A DNA stretch of 64,000 nt from Spodoptera frugiperda (taxonomy: Eukaryota; Arthropoda; Insecta; Lepidoptera; Noctuidae). A program made the translations under genes and the position numbers. The stretch's first letter is position 1, and every line of letters begins with the position of its first letter. The notes under the pieces were generated by a model. That model was not told where the DNA came from and did not search any database. It saw only the letters and a list, made by a program, of their open reading frames with translations. Location of the stretch: NCBI RefSeq assembly GCF_023101765.2, contig NC_064217.1, positions 7,723,788-7,787,787 on the forward strand, read 5' to 3'. Below, in pieces: positions 1-13,553 of this stretch.

Positions 1-184
1 TAGCAGTTAAACATGGACATCAGTCATTGTCATTGCGAAATATTTAAATGTGGGAAATGTTTTGTGAGTCAGTATTGTTTTTGGACAAAGGCTTCTATAA
101 AAAAGTCTGATATAATCTTTATTGTGATACCAATTTTTTAAATGATTGTGCTTGCCAAAATATTAAATTCTGCTCCCAAATATC

Positions 185-328
185 CGGAGCTGCGGAGCTA
201 GCGGGTTTACCGGGGCTCCGGCTCGAGTAGGAACAGATTGGTATTTATTCAGTAAGAGTCTGACACTCCCTCTCGCCTCGCCAAAGGCAGGAAAAGACAT
301 AGATTGACTTTCCCCCTAAAAAAAAAAC
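185..328 (+). mobile_element. SINE copy (same family as 51144-51341), older
   Basis: Shares GGAGCTGCGG, TAGCGGGTTTACCGGGGCTC, CAGTAAGAGTCTGACACTCC and CTCTCGCCTCGCC, and ends in an A run near 320-327. The 5' head is missing and there are many substitutions. Confidence 0.8.
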
Positions 329-1212
329 TGTTTTTAACGCAGACGATCTTGCTTTTTCTTAGCTTCCATAAGGTGGTACGTTTGTATTAAAAATTAGCCA
401 AAATTAGTATACAATGGCATACTCTTAGCAGAAAAATAGGCAAAATGTAATAATCTTTTTTTAAACATACTAAGTACGCATTGATTTACTATTATTCCTC
501 TAATGTTTTATGGACCGCACAAACATTACACGTTCTCAAGCCGTCACAGACGAATCGTTTTAAACCTCCGTTCATTGTTTCAAAACATCAATAAATAAAG
601 TCTACTAGACGATTCTTTACGAAGGGAAGCTACTGTATTATGTAAAATTCCATCTAATCACTGTCATCTATGAACTGTCCATCCGTCCGTCCGTCAAAAC
701 TGAAGGAAACATATTGCCGCGTAAGAAAATATTGCTTTATTTTAATCAGTTGCAGCCAAATGATTGTAATCCTTATTTTTATGGGGTTATGTTCGATTTT
801 TTAACACTGATACAGAAGAAAATGTTAAAATACATAAGAATTGCGTTTTATTTATGATTCGGTACTGTGATGTAAGAGTTTTGACAACGCAATAGAAAGG
901 CGAACTATGCAAATGCTTGTGCTCAGTTCTGCGTCTTACAAAATGTATTGATATAAGGCTTTCAATATTGTCTGACATAATAATAACGCGCTTGTAAACT
1001 ATGGCGTGTTTGTCAGTACGGCCATGTAATAATATATACAACCATAGGTCACAATAAGCATGATGACGGGGTATGAAAATTAAAAATCTATTTAGTCCGT
1101 TAGTTAGGTAATGAAAAAATATTAGTCACGTATTTTTTTATTTCGTCGTATAGGAAAATAATAGTTAAAACAGTTCTAAGTATTAAACGTCCGTAGAAGT
1201 GCCGTCCCTCGA
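329..1212. other. No gene seen
   Basis: AT-rich DNA. The longest frame (84 codons, minus, 787-1041) resembles nothing. Confidence 0.6.
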
Positions 1213-1285
1213 TATTTTAAATCGGTGTTTCGGGTGTCCATGGGTGGCGGCGATTGCTTACCAGGTGATCCGTCTGCTTATACTA
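1213..1285 (-). repeat. Lepidopteran interspersed repeat, minus strand
   Basis: On the plus strand it reads GGTGTTTCGGGTGTCCATGG and GGCGGCGATTGCTTACCAGG, the reverse complement of the repeats at 7121 and 27272. I recognise it as a high-copy element of moth genomes but cannot assign its class. Confidence 0.65.
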
Positions 1286-1571
1286 ATAATCATAGGGCTT
1301 CTCCAACGAATTGCAGATCAAACCGTACGTTTAAAATAGATACAAGTAATTTATACAGGGTGTCATGCATAACAACAATACCAACACACCCACAGCTGAC
1401 ATTTAAACCCCTACAAACAAAAAGCTAACAAAGTATTAATAGATAGAAATAAAAACAATACCTTTCCTACTGTAGGGTAAACAGGTAACTATTTCCCTAC
1501 AAGTTTCCGTGCCATCTACATAAACTCAGTAGGTAAATAGATGTAAGTTTTTAAACTGACATGGTCACTAA

Positions 1572-1729
1572 CACTATTATTAGAACTTATGACGGGATAT
1601 TTACCATGATTATTCGTTTTGATGACAGTTAATCCGTGATCATGGCGCTTGCAACAGTGCCGAAATATCGGAAACTCATCAAAATGAATAATCATGGTAA
1701 ATATCCCGTCATAAGTTCTAATAATAGTG
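1572..1729. mobile_element. Foldback MITE, 54-bp arms
   Basis: Arm 1572-1625 and arm 1676-1729 are reverse complements with one mismatch in 54, separated by a 50-bp loop. The arm holds CTTATGACGGGATATTTACC. No clear target-site duplication. I recognise the sequence as a repeat seen in moth genomes, class uncertain. Confidence 0.75.
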
Positions 1730-2923
1730 GTAAATAGATGCTTTTAAATACATAGAAAAACAACCTTTACTTCAAACAATGTCGGTATTCAATATAAAGT
1801 CTTATTTCCCTTATTACTATAGCAATAAGTCTGGCAGCTGCCCGCGGCAGATGCTGGCGTAATTATTTGTAAGGAGTGACTGGCGTTAAGCAAATTTCTC
1901 ATTATATTATGTTAGTGCTTAGTGCTAGCTTTGTGTGTGACGTCGTGTTTAGAGCCCTTTGTTGTTTTACCTTAATATTAGGTCGGTGTATTAAGTTTGT
2001 ATTTGTTAAATCTTTACCTTTAAAAGATTAAAGCTGTTTTCTCGTTCTATCTTATCTTAATTGGGTCGTCTAAAGTCTTAAAGTGGGAATTTCAACTTTG
2101 TAAAGCACCATTTTAGTTATATTATAACGTAACATATCTTTTACTTTCCTAAATAAAAGAAATCTTTAAATCACATTCAATAGGAGGCGAGTTCTTTGCC
2201 ATATCCTGGTCAGAATTTCAACCTTTTAATGTTTTATCCGAAATGAAATTGAAATTCGAAACCCCTTTGCTTGACAGTCTGCTTGCAATCACTTGACCAA
2301 CGAACCAGAAAGCCAAACAAGGGGCTTATGACGTTGGTAAAATAAACAATAATTATGTGTCCAAAACTTACCGGAATCATTGTAGGGGGACATGTGTGTT
2401 TCCCCCTTTATTGACCGCTACACCTGGAACAAACAATACAATATTATTGTGTGAAGAACTCTAGAACATAATACAAGGTCGTGTGGTTCACCACAAACAT
2501 CATTGAACCTAATACTTATTGTGTTATTTGATAAATTGTTCATTTTATATAGAAGAACAATATCTACAGCTTCTTTAAAAGAACATTCATAGGTATATTT
2601 AGACATTAGATTTTCTATACCACCAATAGGTACCTAGTATGTGTAAAATCTTTTGACTAGCAGAAATGGCTCATCACCTAAATGTAGTGAAACATAAAAT
2701 ACCATTATAAAATGATAGACAAGGTCTATATATTCCAGATCATACTCAAATAACAAGGCATAAAGACGTAAACGCAAATGCTTAAGCAAATTATTAGTTA
2801 TGTGTGGCGCAGTGCTCAACCGGTTGTGTGGCCCGATCTTGATCTATAATCATAGGAAGCTGGCTACCGTTGAACTACTTTCTTTCGATGTACATAAGTG
2901 CTATACCTATTCCACTTTGAATG
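1730..2923. other. No gene seen
   Basis: AT-rich, frames of ~60 codons only. May include decayed flanks of the reverse transcriptase remnant. Confidence 0.6.
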
Positions 2924-3109
2924 CTAACTGTCGTTGGATATACAGTGCTTTAGATTAGACTGCATATTATCCATCGGATTTTTAGATATCAATGAAGTTG
3001 GACATTTTGGAGATTTCCAAGAGGCTAGTAGTAATAGGTGAAAAATGTGTGTGCTGTATAAGATATTATACGACGAAGGTCCCAGTATAGTGCCTTGAGG
3101 AACTCTCAA
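2924..3109 (-). pseudogene. Non-LTR retrotransposon reverse transcriptase remnant
   Basis: The minus frame reads LRVPQGTILGPSSYNILYS, matching the (G)VPQG(S/T)(I/V)LGP.L(Y/F)N block conserved in LINE reverse transcriptases. Downstream the match is lost, no FADD/YADD catalytic motif follows in frame, and a TGA lies just upstream. A short decayed piece, not functional. Confidence 0.5.
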
Positions 3110-6100
3110 AATGCCTCAGCCCAAAATACACAATTCAAACGTTACGTCGAAATATTTGAAAAAAAAAATGACACCATATACCGTTGACTCAGTACCTCAT
3201 TTTATATTGCTCATCAATGTATTCAAAAGTTACAGTTACATTGCTGAGAGAGAATTAATAAGAAATAACTCATCTATTGTTACATCTTTCGTGCTTGAAT
3301 CATATTCGCTAAGTTGCGTTGCAAGTCGGGCGTGGGCCGACACGAGTCATTGTTTGTCCCCGACCTAGCCCCTGAATAATAACCGTATTAAAATCTTAAC
3401 AAGTTTATCGTGCATTCATCTATGTGCCTCGCCTTTTTCTCGTCTAATGCCTTACCTTGGCTTACAACATCTCAATTTATTTGTTCAAGCATACGAGCAA
3501 CTTAACTTTGTTAGAATTTAAACTATTGTAGTGTTCTCAAAATATCAAATCTATTTTGTGATTTGTATTATGTAGGTATAGTTCAAAGTTCATCTTCAAG
3601 AAATTTCAGTACACATAAGAATTCAAGGAACACATTCTTCGAACTAAATATTCATACATTTAAACCGCAAACGTGTCGTATGAACGTGTGGGTGTGACAT
3701 AAAACGTGTTATTAAGATTTCAACTCTAAAGACAAGCCGGCATAACATAGAAGTATACAAGTAGTTGCCTGATGTAGGCGTGGTGAAAAGTACCAATAGC
3801 AATCATAATGGAAGTGAGGTAATGACAGCAGGAAGAGTGGGACATACTACGATATGCAGCCTCATTTCGAATGCATACGAGCTGTTCTACAAAATGACAT
3901 GTTTGGATATGCACTTTGGTGTCGCAGTTTTATCGCAACAGACTCTTCGCCGGCTATATTCTAGTCACAAAAGCAGTGTCAGTCATCTTTCGAAGGCCTC
4001 TACGGTCGATTTTTAAGTTTTAGTTTTCGACATTAAAAAACGATATACAAAATTCTTGCTATTGGTTGTCAAGAAATTTAAGGGCCATATTTACACGTCA
4101 TGTCGTAATTACGTTTGGACAAAACAACGACCGGCGGCGCATACGCCACGCATATTTGTTTATTGTCAGAAGTTTGAATGGAAAGGTGTGAGGTGTTAAG
4201 TGGCTACAGTTGTGAGTTGTGTGGAAACGTGGCGCGAGTGCAGACTGCGGTGTAGCGGGCGCTCCGGTTAGCGGCGCCGGCGACCGAGTGCGACGTGACG
4301 GTGACGATACAAATTACATTCAACATCTGAATGGCAATGACGTTAGGAATGCCTGACAGCCAATTTGTCTTTTGCCGTACCCAAGCGAAGCCGTGGTGCG
4401 AATGCAACACAATAACATTATAATACAAATATGCGGCCCTTTAAGTTCACAGTTAAGCTCGAAAATCTTTACCTTATGCGTGCGATAATTGGAATGCTGT
4501 GGTAGGAAGAACTTTGCCGACTCGATTAAGTCATGAAGCCTGAAATCCCAGTAGATAGTTTCGAAGGAGCAATATTGCTAAATCAGAACCCATAGCTGTG
4601 GTCTGCGGTATAGATAAAATTAATTAGATATCTCCAATATTCAGTAGGACACCGAGCGAGATTCAATCCCTTATAGAGGAAATCTATTTCCACAGAACCG
4701 GTCGCAGTGGTCGGCAGCTCTTTATTAGCACGATGCCTACGGGAATGACAAAATCACTGGTACGGAAGGGACAAATTGGTGGTCGCGCGGTTTCTGGAAT
4801 GCTTATGGGACCGTTCGATAGTTGTGGGGTCGCGTAATTTGGGCGTCCCACGCGTCGTTCGCAGGCCCCGTCTCAGCGTGAAATATTTGGTAGCGAACGG
4901 GCGCGGTGGACCGATTTGCATACAATGAAATATACCGACACAATCGAGGGTGGGTCCTTCACTCGAAAGTTTAGCCTTCTTACTAACATTTCGGAAGTAC
5001 CGTTCTAGTGGCATCCGATATTTTATTGCGGTTATTTGGGTCGTGATCCACTGAAATTATCAAAGGTTTACATCGGTCAATAGGAGAATGGAGCACCAAA
5101 TTTGCCTACTAAACATTCCATATTGCAGACACTTCAATAAAACTTTATCGGATCGGAAACTTTGGACACGAGCGGTTTCAATTGATGAAATACTTTAAAA
5201 ACTTTAACAGAAGAACGATTTTAGTACAAATGTCTTCAATAAGATAAAATCTTAAGTGTAAACAAGAAATTGGATCACAATTTGGATCCTATTACCCAGC
5301 TGGTATATAAGAAAGTGCGTTATACATCAATAATATAGGACATTAACTTTAACCCAAAGTAACTTGTATATACCAAAATTATGAAAAAGCAAAGACATTT
5401 ATAAACCCTATTGATTAAAACCTGTAGTGGCTTATGGCAGCAACCCTCCATTTTATAGCAACCTTGTATCTTATCAATATCTTCAATAAATCACGTCTAT
5501 AGCTGCCAATCCTTTGTTCCGGCGGCCTCTTTTAATCCCGCCACTCGTCAATAGACCACCCTGTAAACGAGACACCTTATCGTAACACGAACAAGGATTA
5601 ACTTTACAGAATGGCTTCTTGTCGGTGATCCGAGTCAATCCGAGTATCCTTTATACCGGCAAGTACCTCGAGTACTTTAAGAGCGACGAATTTAAATTGT
5701 GGCCCTGAACGACTCGCTTTTTATTGGAATCGGAACGGACGGTTCGCACTTACCACTCTTCGGTGCGTTTATGTCGTAAACAGACCTTGTGTTGGGCGTT
5801 TTTTGTTGTACACGCCTCTTGTAAAAAAGGCCTGTTTACTTGTAGCTACTGAGATCGAGTACGTATAATAGATTTAAACTTAACCCGTGTATTAGTCAAG
5901 TGTTATGTTTCTTATAATAAGGACTTGATTATAAGTTGCCAACTTCCTACTTATTATGTACGGATCTCAAGGCGCTCTAAAAACCACAAAGTTAAGACGC
6001 GTGTATTTTGTTCCGTCAGCAACAAAATAAAAGAAGATAGTTTTACTCAAGCGTGGAATTGACCTTAGAGTTATTTTAGTAAAACTTACCTTCCATTACA

Positions 6101-7120
6101 GTTGAGGCAACATGCCATATTACAGTAAGACATGACCTTTCACATCCATCTCACTATATCCGACCGTTGACAGACAGCCAACGAAACCCTTTACATCGTG
6201 CAGTAATGTTTTTCCAACTTTTTTCTTTAACCCTATAGTTCACGGTCATTGGCTGTCCGGGGTGGGTTCGTGAGTGAATGCCAAATGTAATTGGTGGAAA
6301 CGGCATTTAGCATGTGCAGTAGAGGCGCGGGATCAGCGATACTTACGCCCAATCATTCTGTCAATCCGTCCGTCGGTGGACGCCCGTGGGAATACCGGCA
6401 ATCGATAAACAGGATAATAGTATTGGACTTCACATATTTTAAAGGATTCATTTCCAGTGATGTTTGCAAAAAACAAACATTTGTAACACGTTGGCAGCAT
6501 AATGAAAGCCGTGGCTGCCTTTAATTAAGCTGCGAACCGAACGTTGAAAGAGAACACAAATGAATTTGGAATACCCAAAAATCATATGCTAATAGATTAT
6601 GTGTATGTATGGCAATCAGTAATATTATACATATGTAGGTATATCTAACTCTTTCAAAATTCAAACATGTCGTTATATTTAGTCAACTCCAACATTTTAG
6701 CAACCAATAACTTACTTGCATGTCGCATAAACATAATTATGAACTGGTCCACTACTGCGACAAATAGTTTATATAACAATTTTAATTAAGTGACAAGTAT
6801 TTGATTAAGTACCTACATTACAGTATTCGGTTCTGTCTCGTATCTGCATAGTTTTGTAATTATTTTTAGTAACAAGACAGCTCATGAATATTTCGTACCT
6901 ACACGTGTACGACACGCTCTGGTGAAGAAATCAAAATGTTGCGTTGATGACAGCACCTTTTTTTGCTGTTTGTATTAACACCAATATGTTATGGAACTAG
7001 ATATTGCATATTAAGTAATATTATGTGGATTACAATTTTGTTTGTTTGTTGCCCTACATTCTCAGTATCGGTGTGTTAGGCGAGATCCATATTCAGCAAT
7101 GATCGTCTTATGGCTAGTAT
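3110..7120. other. No gene seen; patches of higher GC
   Basis: Besides the 4.1-4.3 kb block, 4690-5020, 5510-5830 and 6240-6420 are less AT-rich, with short unrecognised frames on both strands (for example 4754-5014 minus, 86 codons). Possible regulatory DNA or old repeats. Confidence 0.5.
4125..4310. promoter_or_regulatory. GC-rich block, possible regulatory DNA
   Basis: ACCGGCGGCGCATACGCC and GCGGCGCCGGCGACCGAGTG stand out in AT-rich DNA. No frame longer than chance. Could be a promoter, enhancer or old repeat. Confidence 0.2.
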
Positions 7121-7400
7121 TTTTATGGCTTAAGCCGGTAAACGAGCAGACGGTACACCTGATGGTAAGCAATCGCCGTCACCTATGGACACCCGAAACA
7201 CCAGAGGCGTTACAAGTGCGTTGCTGGCTTTTTGGGGGTTAGGAATTTAAGCATTGTTGGGGGATCGGTCGGAGGCATTTGGGCCTCCGGTAACCTCTTC
7301 CACACTACGAAACACAACGCAAGCGCTGTTTTACGTCGGTCTTCGGTGAGTCCGTGGTATCATTCGTGCCGAAGCATGGCTCTCCCACACTTAGGTAATA
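7121..7400 (+). repeat. Lepidopteran interspersed repeat, fullest copy
   Basis: Contains GGCTTAAGCCGGTAAACGAG, CACCTGATGGTAAGCAATCG, GACACCCGAAACACCAGAGG, GGCCTCCGGTAACCTC and a 3' part ending GAAGCATGGCTCTCCCACAC. Open frames of 65-66 codons in it are chance frames in repeat sequence. Confidence 0.7.
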
Positions 7401-7867
7401 TAGGTGCTGTTGAATTAGAACAAAACTAGAACTTTAATATTATTAAAAGTTTTGCATAACGTAGCTAAAACATCATGTGACATTTACAATACCACGCCGA
7501 CTATTATTAAACAAAACCCAGTACAAAGTTTCGTGCCGAAATTATCCTCAAACGTACGGAGAGTCATCTCATAACGTTTTCAATGCCACATACTGTGTTA
7601 TTACGTCCAAGGCTACAAGATAAAATGAAGGCGATTCAGTTTTTTGTAATGAATGAATTCTTGAATAACATTATAATGTGTTATCGTGCGAACTCTGTGC
7701 TTAATAAACATTTAAAAACAATTGAATTAATTAATGCTATTATTAACCTTTCAGCGTGAGTCAACCGGCGGAATTTTTATGTTATTATACTTATTTAATA
7801 ATTTGAAGGCTCCATTATATTCTGTGGTAATAAAATAAAACTGAATAAGTTTACCAACGCGAGTTAA

Positions 7868-7972
7868 TGGGGGCTCCGGCTCGAAAAGCAGAAGTAGGAA
7901 CGGGGTAGTTTTTAGTCAGTAAGAGTCTGACACTCCTTTTCGCCTCACCCAAGGCGGGAGAATTCATTTGAT
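7868..7972 (+). mobile_element. SINE fragment (same family as 51144-51341)
   Basis: GGGGCTCCGGCTCGAAAAGC, GTCAGTAAGAGTCTGACACT and CCCAAGGCGGGAGAA are recognisable. Truncated at the 5' end and lacking a clean A-tail. Confidence 0.75.
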
Positions 7973-10900
7973 GCTGACCACGATCCTCAGGTCCTCAGAG
8001 ACGAGGGAAAGATCACTTTGCTATCGTAAACTTTCATTATAAAAAAATAACATTTTGTGTTAATCTAAACATCACAATTTTGACATACCATACAAATCAC
8101 CCACCTACATAGACAGAGCAACAAAATAATAATAACTAATACCTCCAACAATAGAAACGAATGCTCCACTAACCTTTCAAAGCATTTCATATAAAAAATA
8201 CTCTGCATTTCATCTAAATGTTACATTTTGAAGTCAGTGCTCCTTATTCACATGTGCCGAGTTGAATTTCATGCAGCCTTTACATCCCAACATTGCATTT
8301 TAAATGAGAACTATTTGAATTCCTTCCTTTTGTAATAAAGTCTTCAAAGGACCGTTACGTTGTATATTTTCATGTCGTTAAGTTAGCTAACTTAAATTAT
8401 TTCTGTTTTAGTATGTAATACTGGTTGGAAAGGGTTCTGAATGCAATGCAAGTTTCAAATTAAAAGGATTTGTGACCTCTATATACCAAAATGATTTCAA
8501 TTCTACTTAAAATAACTTAGGTAATTATAATAAACCAATAATAGATATCTATTATCTAGAACGAAACTGCGGTAAAATATTTTTTTAATAAATAATATTG
8601 TTGTAGTATTTGCAAGATCTTAACATATTCAACAAATATTTAAAGAATAAATTGTCCATAAATAACAACAGGGTAGCTGGTATCGCTAATTGAGGAAATA
8701 TCTAAAGTCTCGCCCAAGGCCATAACTGGCAAAAACTATGAGGTCAGGGCACTCTACATGACTAACAATATTTGAAAAGATAAAAAAAACAACAAGAACA
8801 AAGAACAATATTTTTGAATCAGACTTCACATCAATCAGGGAAACAACCCACAAACTGATGTGAAAAGATTTTATCTAAATTACTCAAAAGAACTTAAGAA
8901 CGTCGCAGAAGCAATTTCTCAAATCTTTTTCAACTGGCAGCTCAGGATTCGCTCTGTAGCAAAACTGACAAGCAATTCTCGGTACATATTGATCACTGTT
9001 GAGACCCACAAAGCAATGATTGTTCGGAATCCTTGAATGGAACACAAAAACTCACATTATTAATTTGATTGTATTCGAAACGAGATGTCGCCTTGAAGAC
9101 AAGATCATTACACACGCCATAACCATCGAACGCTGACCTCTCGTAACCAGCAATAAAACGTTACGATTACTAAATGCTTAACATAGAAGAAGTCAAGAAA
9201 GGTCGAACTAAATTGGTGGCGCTACCCGAACTTCACTCTCCCACAAACCTATTGTACAAACCGGTTACAAAGAATCCGCCTTGCGTCATTTAGCCACGTG
9301 TAAACATTTTAATTGATGACATGCGGAAGACAAAAACCTATGATAGCGATCGGCATTCTGATACTGGTTTAAGTATGTAGATATATCTCTCGAGTTGCTA
9401 TAAAAAGTACGGTTACTAGCCCATTATTAGGAGAAACAACGATCTGTTTGGTCGGCCGCAGGGAGGGAACTTCACAGAACATCTCTGGAACAATATCAAA
9501 CAAACCCGAAGTGAAACCTCCGATGCGTAACAATTTGCACTCAATTACAGGGGACGTCAAAGAAATTGGAAGTATCGTAACAAGATCAAGAAAGAGGAAA
9601 ACATCTTTTGGAAATGCAAACATAAGATATTCATTTTACAGCGGACAAAGGGCAAATATAATTTCACTAACTGTTTCGGCAGAGATGTTAAGTCCCGCTA
9701 TATACAAGATTATTGTTATTGGGTTAAATTTAAACCAACATCGTTACGATTAAGATCAATTTACGTGCATTACAGAGTAATTTAACTTTATCAAGCGTCC
9801 CGCACTCATTATGTCGTCGTCTAGATTTCTTGCGGAGGAAAATAAAATTGTGCGCTAAATTGCCGTGAAATGCGCGGTAGCGGATTGATATTAACGGTAT
9901 TTTACAACTGAATTAACTTCACCAGATATAAGCGAATATAATATGTAATGTCTATCTTTTGTGGCCATTATAAAATTAATGTAACGTCCATCAATTTATT
10001 GGAATCCAATCGAAAACCACTGACTCGGCAGTTATGCGGTTTTCTCCTCTGAATATTATAAGCATTGTTACATGAAAATACGTTTTATGGCTACATTACA
10101 GCCTTTATGGCTTTATTTTAGCAAAATTGCCTCATGTTTTGAGGGTAACATTAAAATTTAGGTATGGTTGAAGGTGCTTTTGTCTTCAACATTTTATTAC
10201 CTTCTTTATTCTTTCATACAAAGGTTTGGAGATGTTAGATGTCGCTGAACATAAAGTTCGTTTCGACACGACCTTGTAAGGTTAAAGGCACATAGACCAC
10301 ACAGAGTGTGACATAAAGTCTAAAATACTGTGAAGTGATAGCAGCTAAAAGGGTAGGACTTAATAAAAGTACCAGTGACTTGGAACACTATATAATCGTA
10401 TCATTGTACGAACATAGATATCAATAGCGAAGTTTGTAGTTAGCTGTTTATGTATAAATCCCATGCGATTTCCATTATTCATGTGAAGCTGTGTCGAGCC
10501 CAGCCCATGGCATAATTAACGACCACTAACAGATGGCTGATGTTCATGGGAGCCCTTAAATCCTTAATGCTGTGTAAATAAACATACTTAGTTTCCTTAT
10601 GTGTACCTAGAGGTTTCTTTGCAACATCTGCGGATAAAAATACCAGAGTAAAAAGAGTATAAAAACAAGCAGTCAGTATATAAAAATGCATTAAAAGGCG
10701 AACAATGCTAATTCCATTTAAAGTAAAATGTAAAATCTTTGAATAACAAATAGTGTCCCATTTTGTTATTAAAAACAAATACCTTCAGAATATGAAAATT
10801 ACTACGAGAAACAAGTTCTTGGTAGTTATTTACTAGTAAGTAACTAGGTACTAGTTGAAACATAAACATCAGCGTTATTACTTATAGGCATAGGCATGAT

Positions 10901-11334
10901 ATTCCAATAAACTTAATTTACCCGCAATTTCCAACATACAAATTGAATGTTTAGACTTTACTAAACGTTAATTACATAATGCTAATTTATCGGACGTGAA
11001 TATAATGAACATGATTAAAATACACATGTAACCGTTTAGTTCCGCTTCGTAGAAACGTCCAATATTTCAATCAATTTATAACTCATAATTTACTATCATA
11101 CTCAACTATTACTGTGGTATAAATCGTGGTACTACGCCCTTAGGTGATGCCATAAAAACAAAACCTGATCCGCGAAGAAGTAGGCAAGCGAAGATTTCGA
11201 AAGTAAATTTTATAGTGTACACTAGATAATATTTTCACATTACTGCATTTATCTGCTGCTGTGATCTCCACCATTCGCAGTGATTGCTTCAGTCAGGTAC
11301 ACCATAAATACAGAAACCTAATTTACACTGGAAA
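7973..11334. other. No gene seen
   Basis: Includes a 101-codon plus frame at 9448-9753 overlapping an 84-codon minus frame. Neither shows a recognisable family, so both are left unannotated. Confidence 0.5.
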
Positions 11335-12185
11335 GGGCAGTGAGCCACTGTCCTTAGAGCCGTGTAAATCATGACGTCACGAACCGACGGCACAGAGGCG
11401 TGAATTGATTTAAAATTACAATCAATTGCATAGATAGTGATGATCGATGGGTATCAATCGGTAGGTATGCGACCGACACATAATTAAGCTGCGATCGATC
11501 GTTGTCTGTCGATAGGCACGCCTCGCGCCGTAATAAGTGTCGAGTACGATTGACGAGTTTAGAACGACATCGATTCCAACTCGAAATGCCAGAAACTTGT
11601 ATAATACAGATGTTTATTTCAAGTAAATTGGTTTTAGTATAGTATTAACAGAAATTCTCGCGTATTTTAATTAAAATCAAATACGTATTTGTAATAAGCT
11701 CGTGTGCTTTGCTCAGAGCGTAGGTAGTTTATACCTACCTTTATTAAAATTTAGGTAATACGATATTCAGTTATTGTGTTATTTAATTGCCAATTCAGTG
11801 ACAATTTACGTTCCAATTGTTTTCATGTAATTTCCTCTGAAAATTTTAAATGTATTCATATTAGTATACAGTATAATATGTAGTTATATATCTATAGCAA
11901 ATAATATCATCACTTGACACAATATCTAAATATTTTGATTTAGACCGTTGATTATGTTGTAATTTACAGTTGATATCGAGACGATCGACGAGGGGCTCGC
12001 TCCGGTCACGCTTCTCGTAAAATGTGAAGCTCATCCAGTAACTCTATCGGTGTGACGGCGACCGCGCGACCGCATTCGATACGTTCGGCTCCGACTTGAG
12101 AGATGGAGCTTGTAAATCTGTCAACAGCCAAATTACAGCCACGCGAGGACTCCATGAAGGGCCCTTTGTGAAGTCGTGTGTGCGT
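11335..12185. promoter_or_regulatory. Block with CRE-type site and GC-rich segments, possible regulatory DNA
   Basis: TGACGTCA at about 11371, clustered ATCGAT/ATCGATCG motifs at 11441-11505 and a CpG-rich segment at 11985-12085 (CGGCGACCGCGCGACCGCA). No coding frame. Confidence 0.22.
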
Positions 12186-13306
12186 GCAACACCCATTCGT
12201 GACGGATATTTATAACCCCGCATATATTCTAAATTGCAATGATATTTAAGTATCCATTATTTCTAGTTGTATGGATTTGGTGGATTGGGTGTTTCAGGTC
12301 GATAAAAGTTCTATTTCTAAACATTTTCAGTCTGAATGAACTGTACCCTAGATTTCGCTACATTCTACTTTCGTGTTAGTTTAGACAAACTATGGTCAGT
12401 TCAAAATGGCATTATTTAATATACATAAATGTTATTAAATATAATATAGCTGTGACGCGGCCTCTCGGCATGTAAATGAATTTCAGTGAACTTTGTATCG
12501 TGTAAGCGTGAGTTTGACACTAACGCGCTAGCTAGCCTCGAAAATTCATTAAAACAAAATTCGGTTAGTTTAAATATTCGGGAAATTTCAGCGAATTTCC
12601 ATCTTCATTTATGTTTTCCGTAACACTCTATTATAGTCGGAAATAGTTGGACTTGAGTTGCCTCGTGTCGTGGGCATAATGTGTCTATGAACCCAAACAC
12701 TAAATGCTTATGTTGATTACAATGTTTTCAACTGAATCTTGAAGTAACATATAAAGAGTAACTAACAAAAATTGTGTCTTAAAGAACCTCAAAGATATCT
12801 TCATAATAACAACTATAATACGTATTACGTAAATACAATAAAAGCTCTAATAGAAAAGATCGTTTTGATTAAAAGCGTATTATGGTCCAATATATCTGCG
12901 TACAATAGGAAACATACTCTATTATGTGGTATCTACGAATAGGAGAACAATGGTCACCCTCTACTAGTCTCATTTCGCACATAAATGAGAAAAGGTGAAA
13001 GCCATAAGTTGCATAACAACGGTAAATTAAAAATGTATAAAGATCTGTAACGAGTTTCACACAGTTAGCCACTGCTGATCCATTTCACAATGGATTCATT
13101 AAAATTAATTGAATATTCTTTCTCTCCCGTCTTTCTTTATTAACGCCGAAACATGTTATTATGTAATTACGTTGTGTCTGTTTAACTGAAGGGTTGAACA
13201 AAAGTGAATATTTTATCAGTAAAAATGCTTCGGGGATCGAGTTTAAAAGAGCGACTATCGAGCAAATGGTTTTAAATTCAAGCCTAAAGTCTCATTACGC
13301 ATCTAC
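12186..13306. other. No gene seen
   Basis: AT-rich, nothing recognised. Confidence 0.6.
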
Positions 13307-13553
13307 ATATCAATCAATAAGAAGTCGTAACGTTCTATGTATGGCAATAAATCTTCCTATTTTACTGATAGTAGCAGTAATATCTACATTTAAAATTGTA
13401 TTTTATTTCAGGTTGAAAAATCCTTAAGCATAAATAATTATTTATTCTGCCAAAGGGACTGTTAGATACAGACAAAAACACCTCAGTATCCCATCTAAAT
13501 TCTTTTGAAGCAACACTCTAACAATAATTAAGTCAAGGAAAAATCCATACCAT
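13307..13553. repeat. Local duplication, left copy
   Basis: About 247 bp matching 14037-14288 in direct orientation, ~730 bp apart. Shared blocks include ATGGCAATAAATCTTCCTAT, TTTTACTGATAGTAGCAGTA, ATTGTATTTTATTTCAG and CACCTCAGTATCCCATC. No open frame is conserved between the copies. Confidence 0.8.

Noticed and set aside
9448..9753. 101-codon plus-strand frame, overlapped by an 84-codon minus frame
   Set aside because: No recognisable domain, no splice or promoter context, and both strands open over the same stretch. Best read as chance.
13405..13460. Coding exon after the TTTTATTTCAG site
   Set aside because: The frame closes within about 20 codons and differs between the two duplicated copies.
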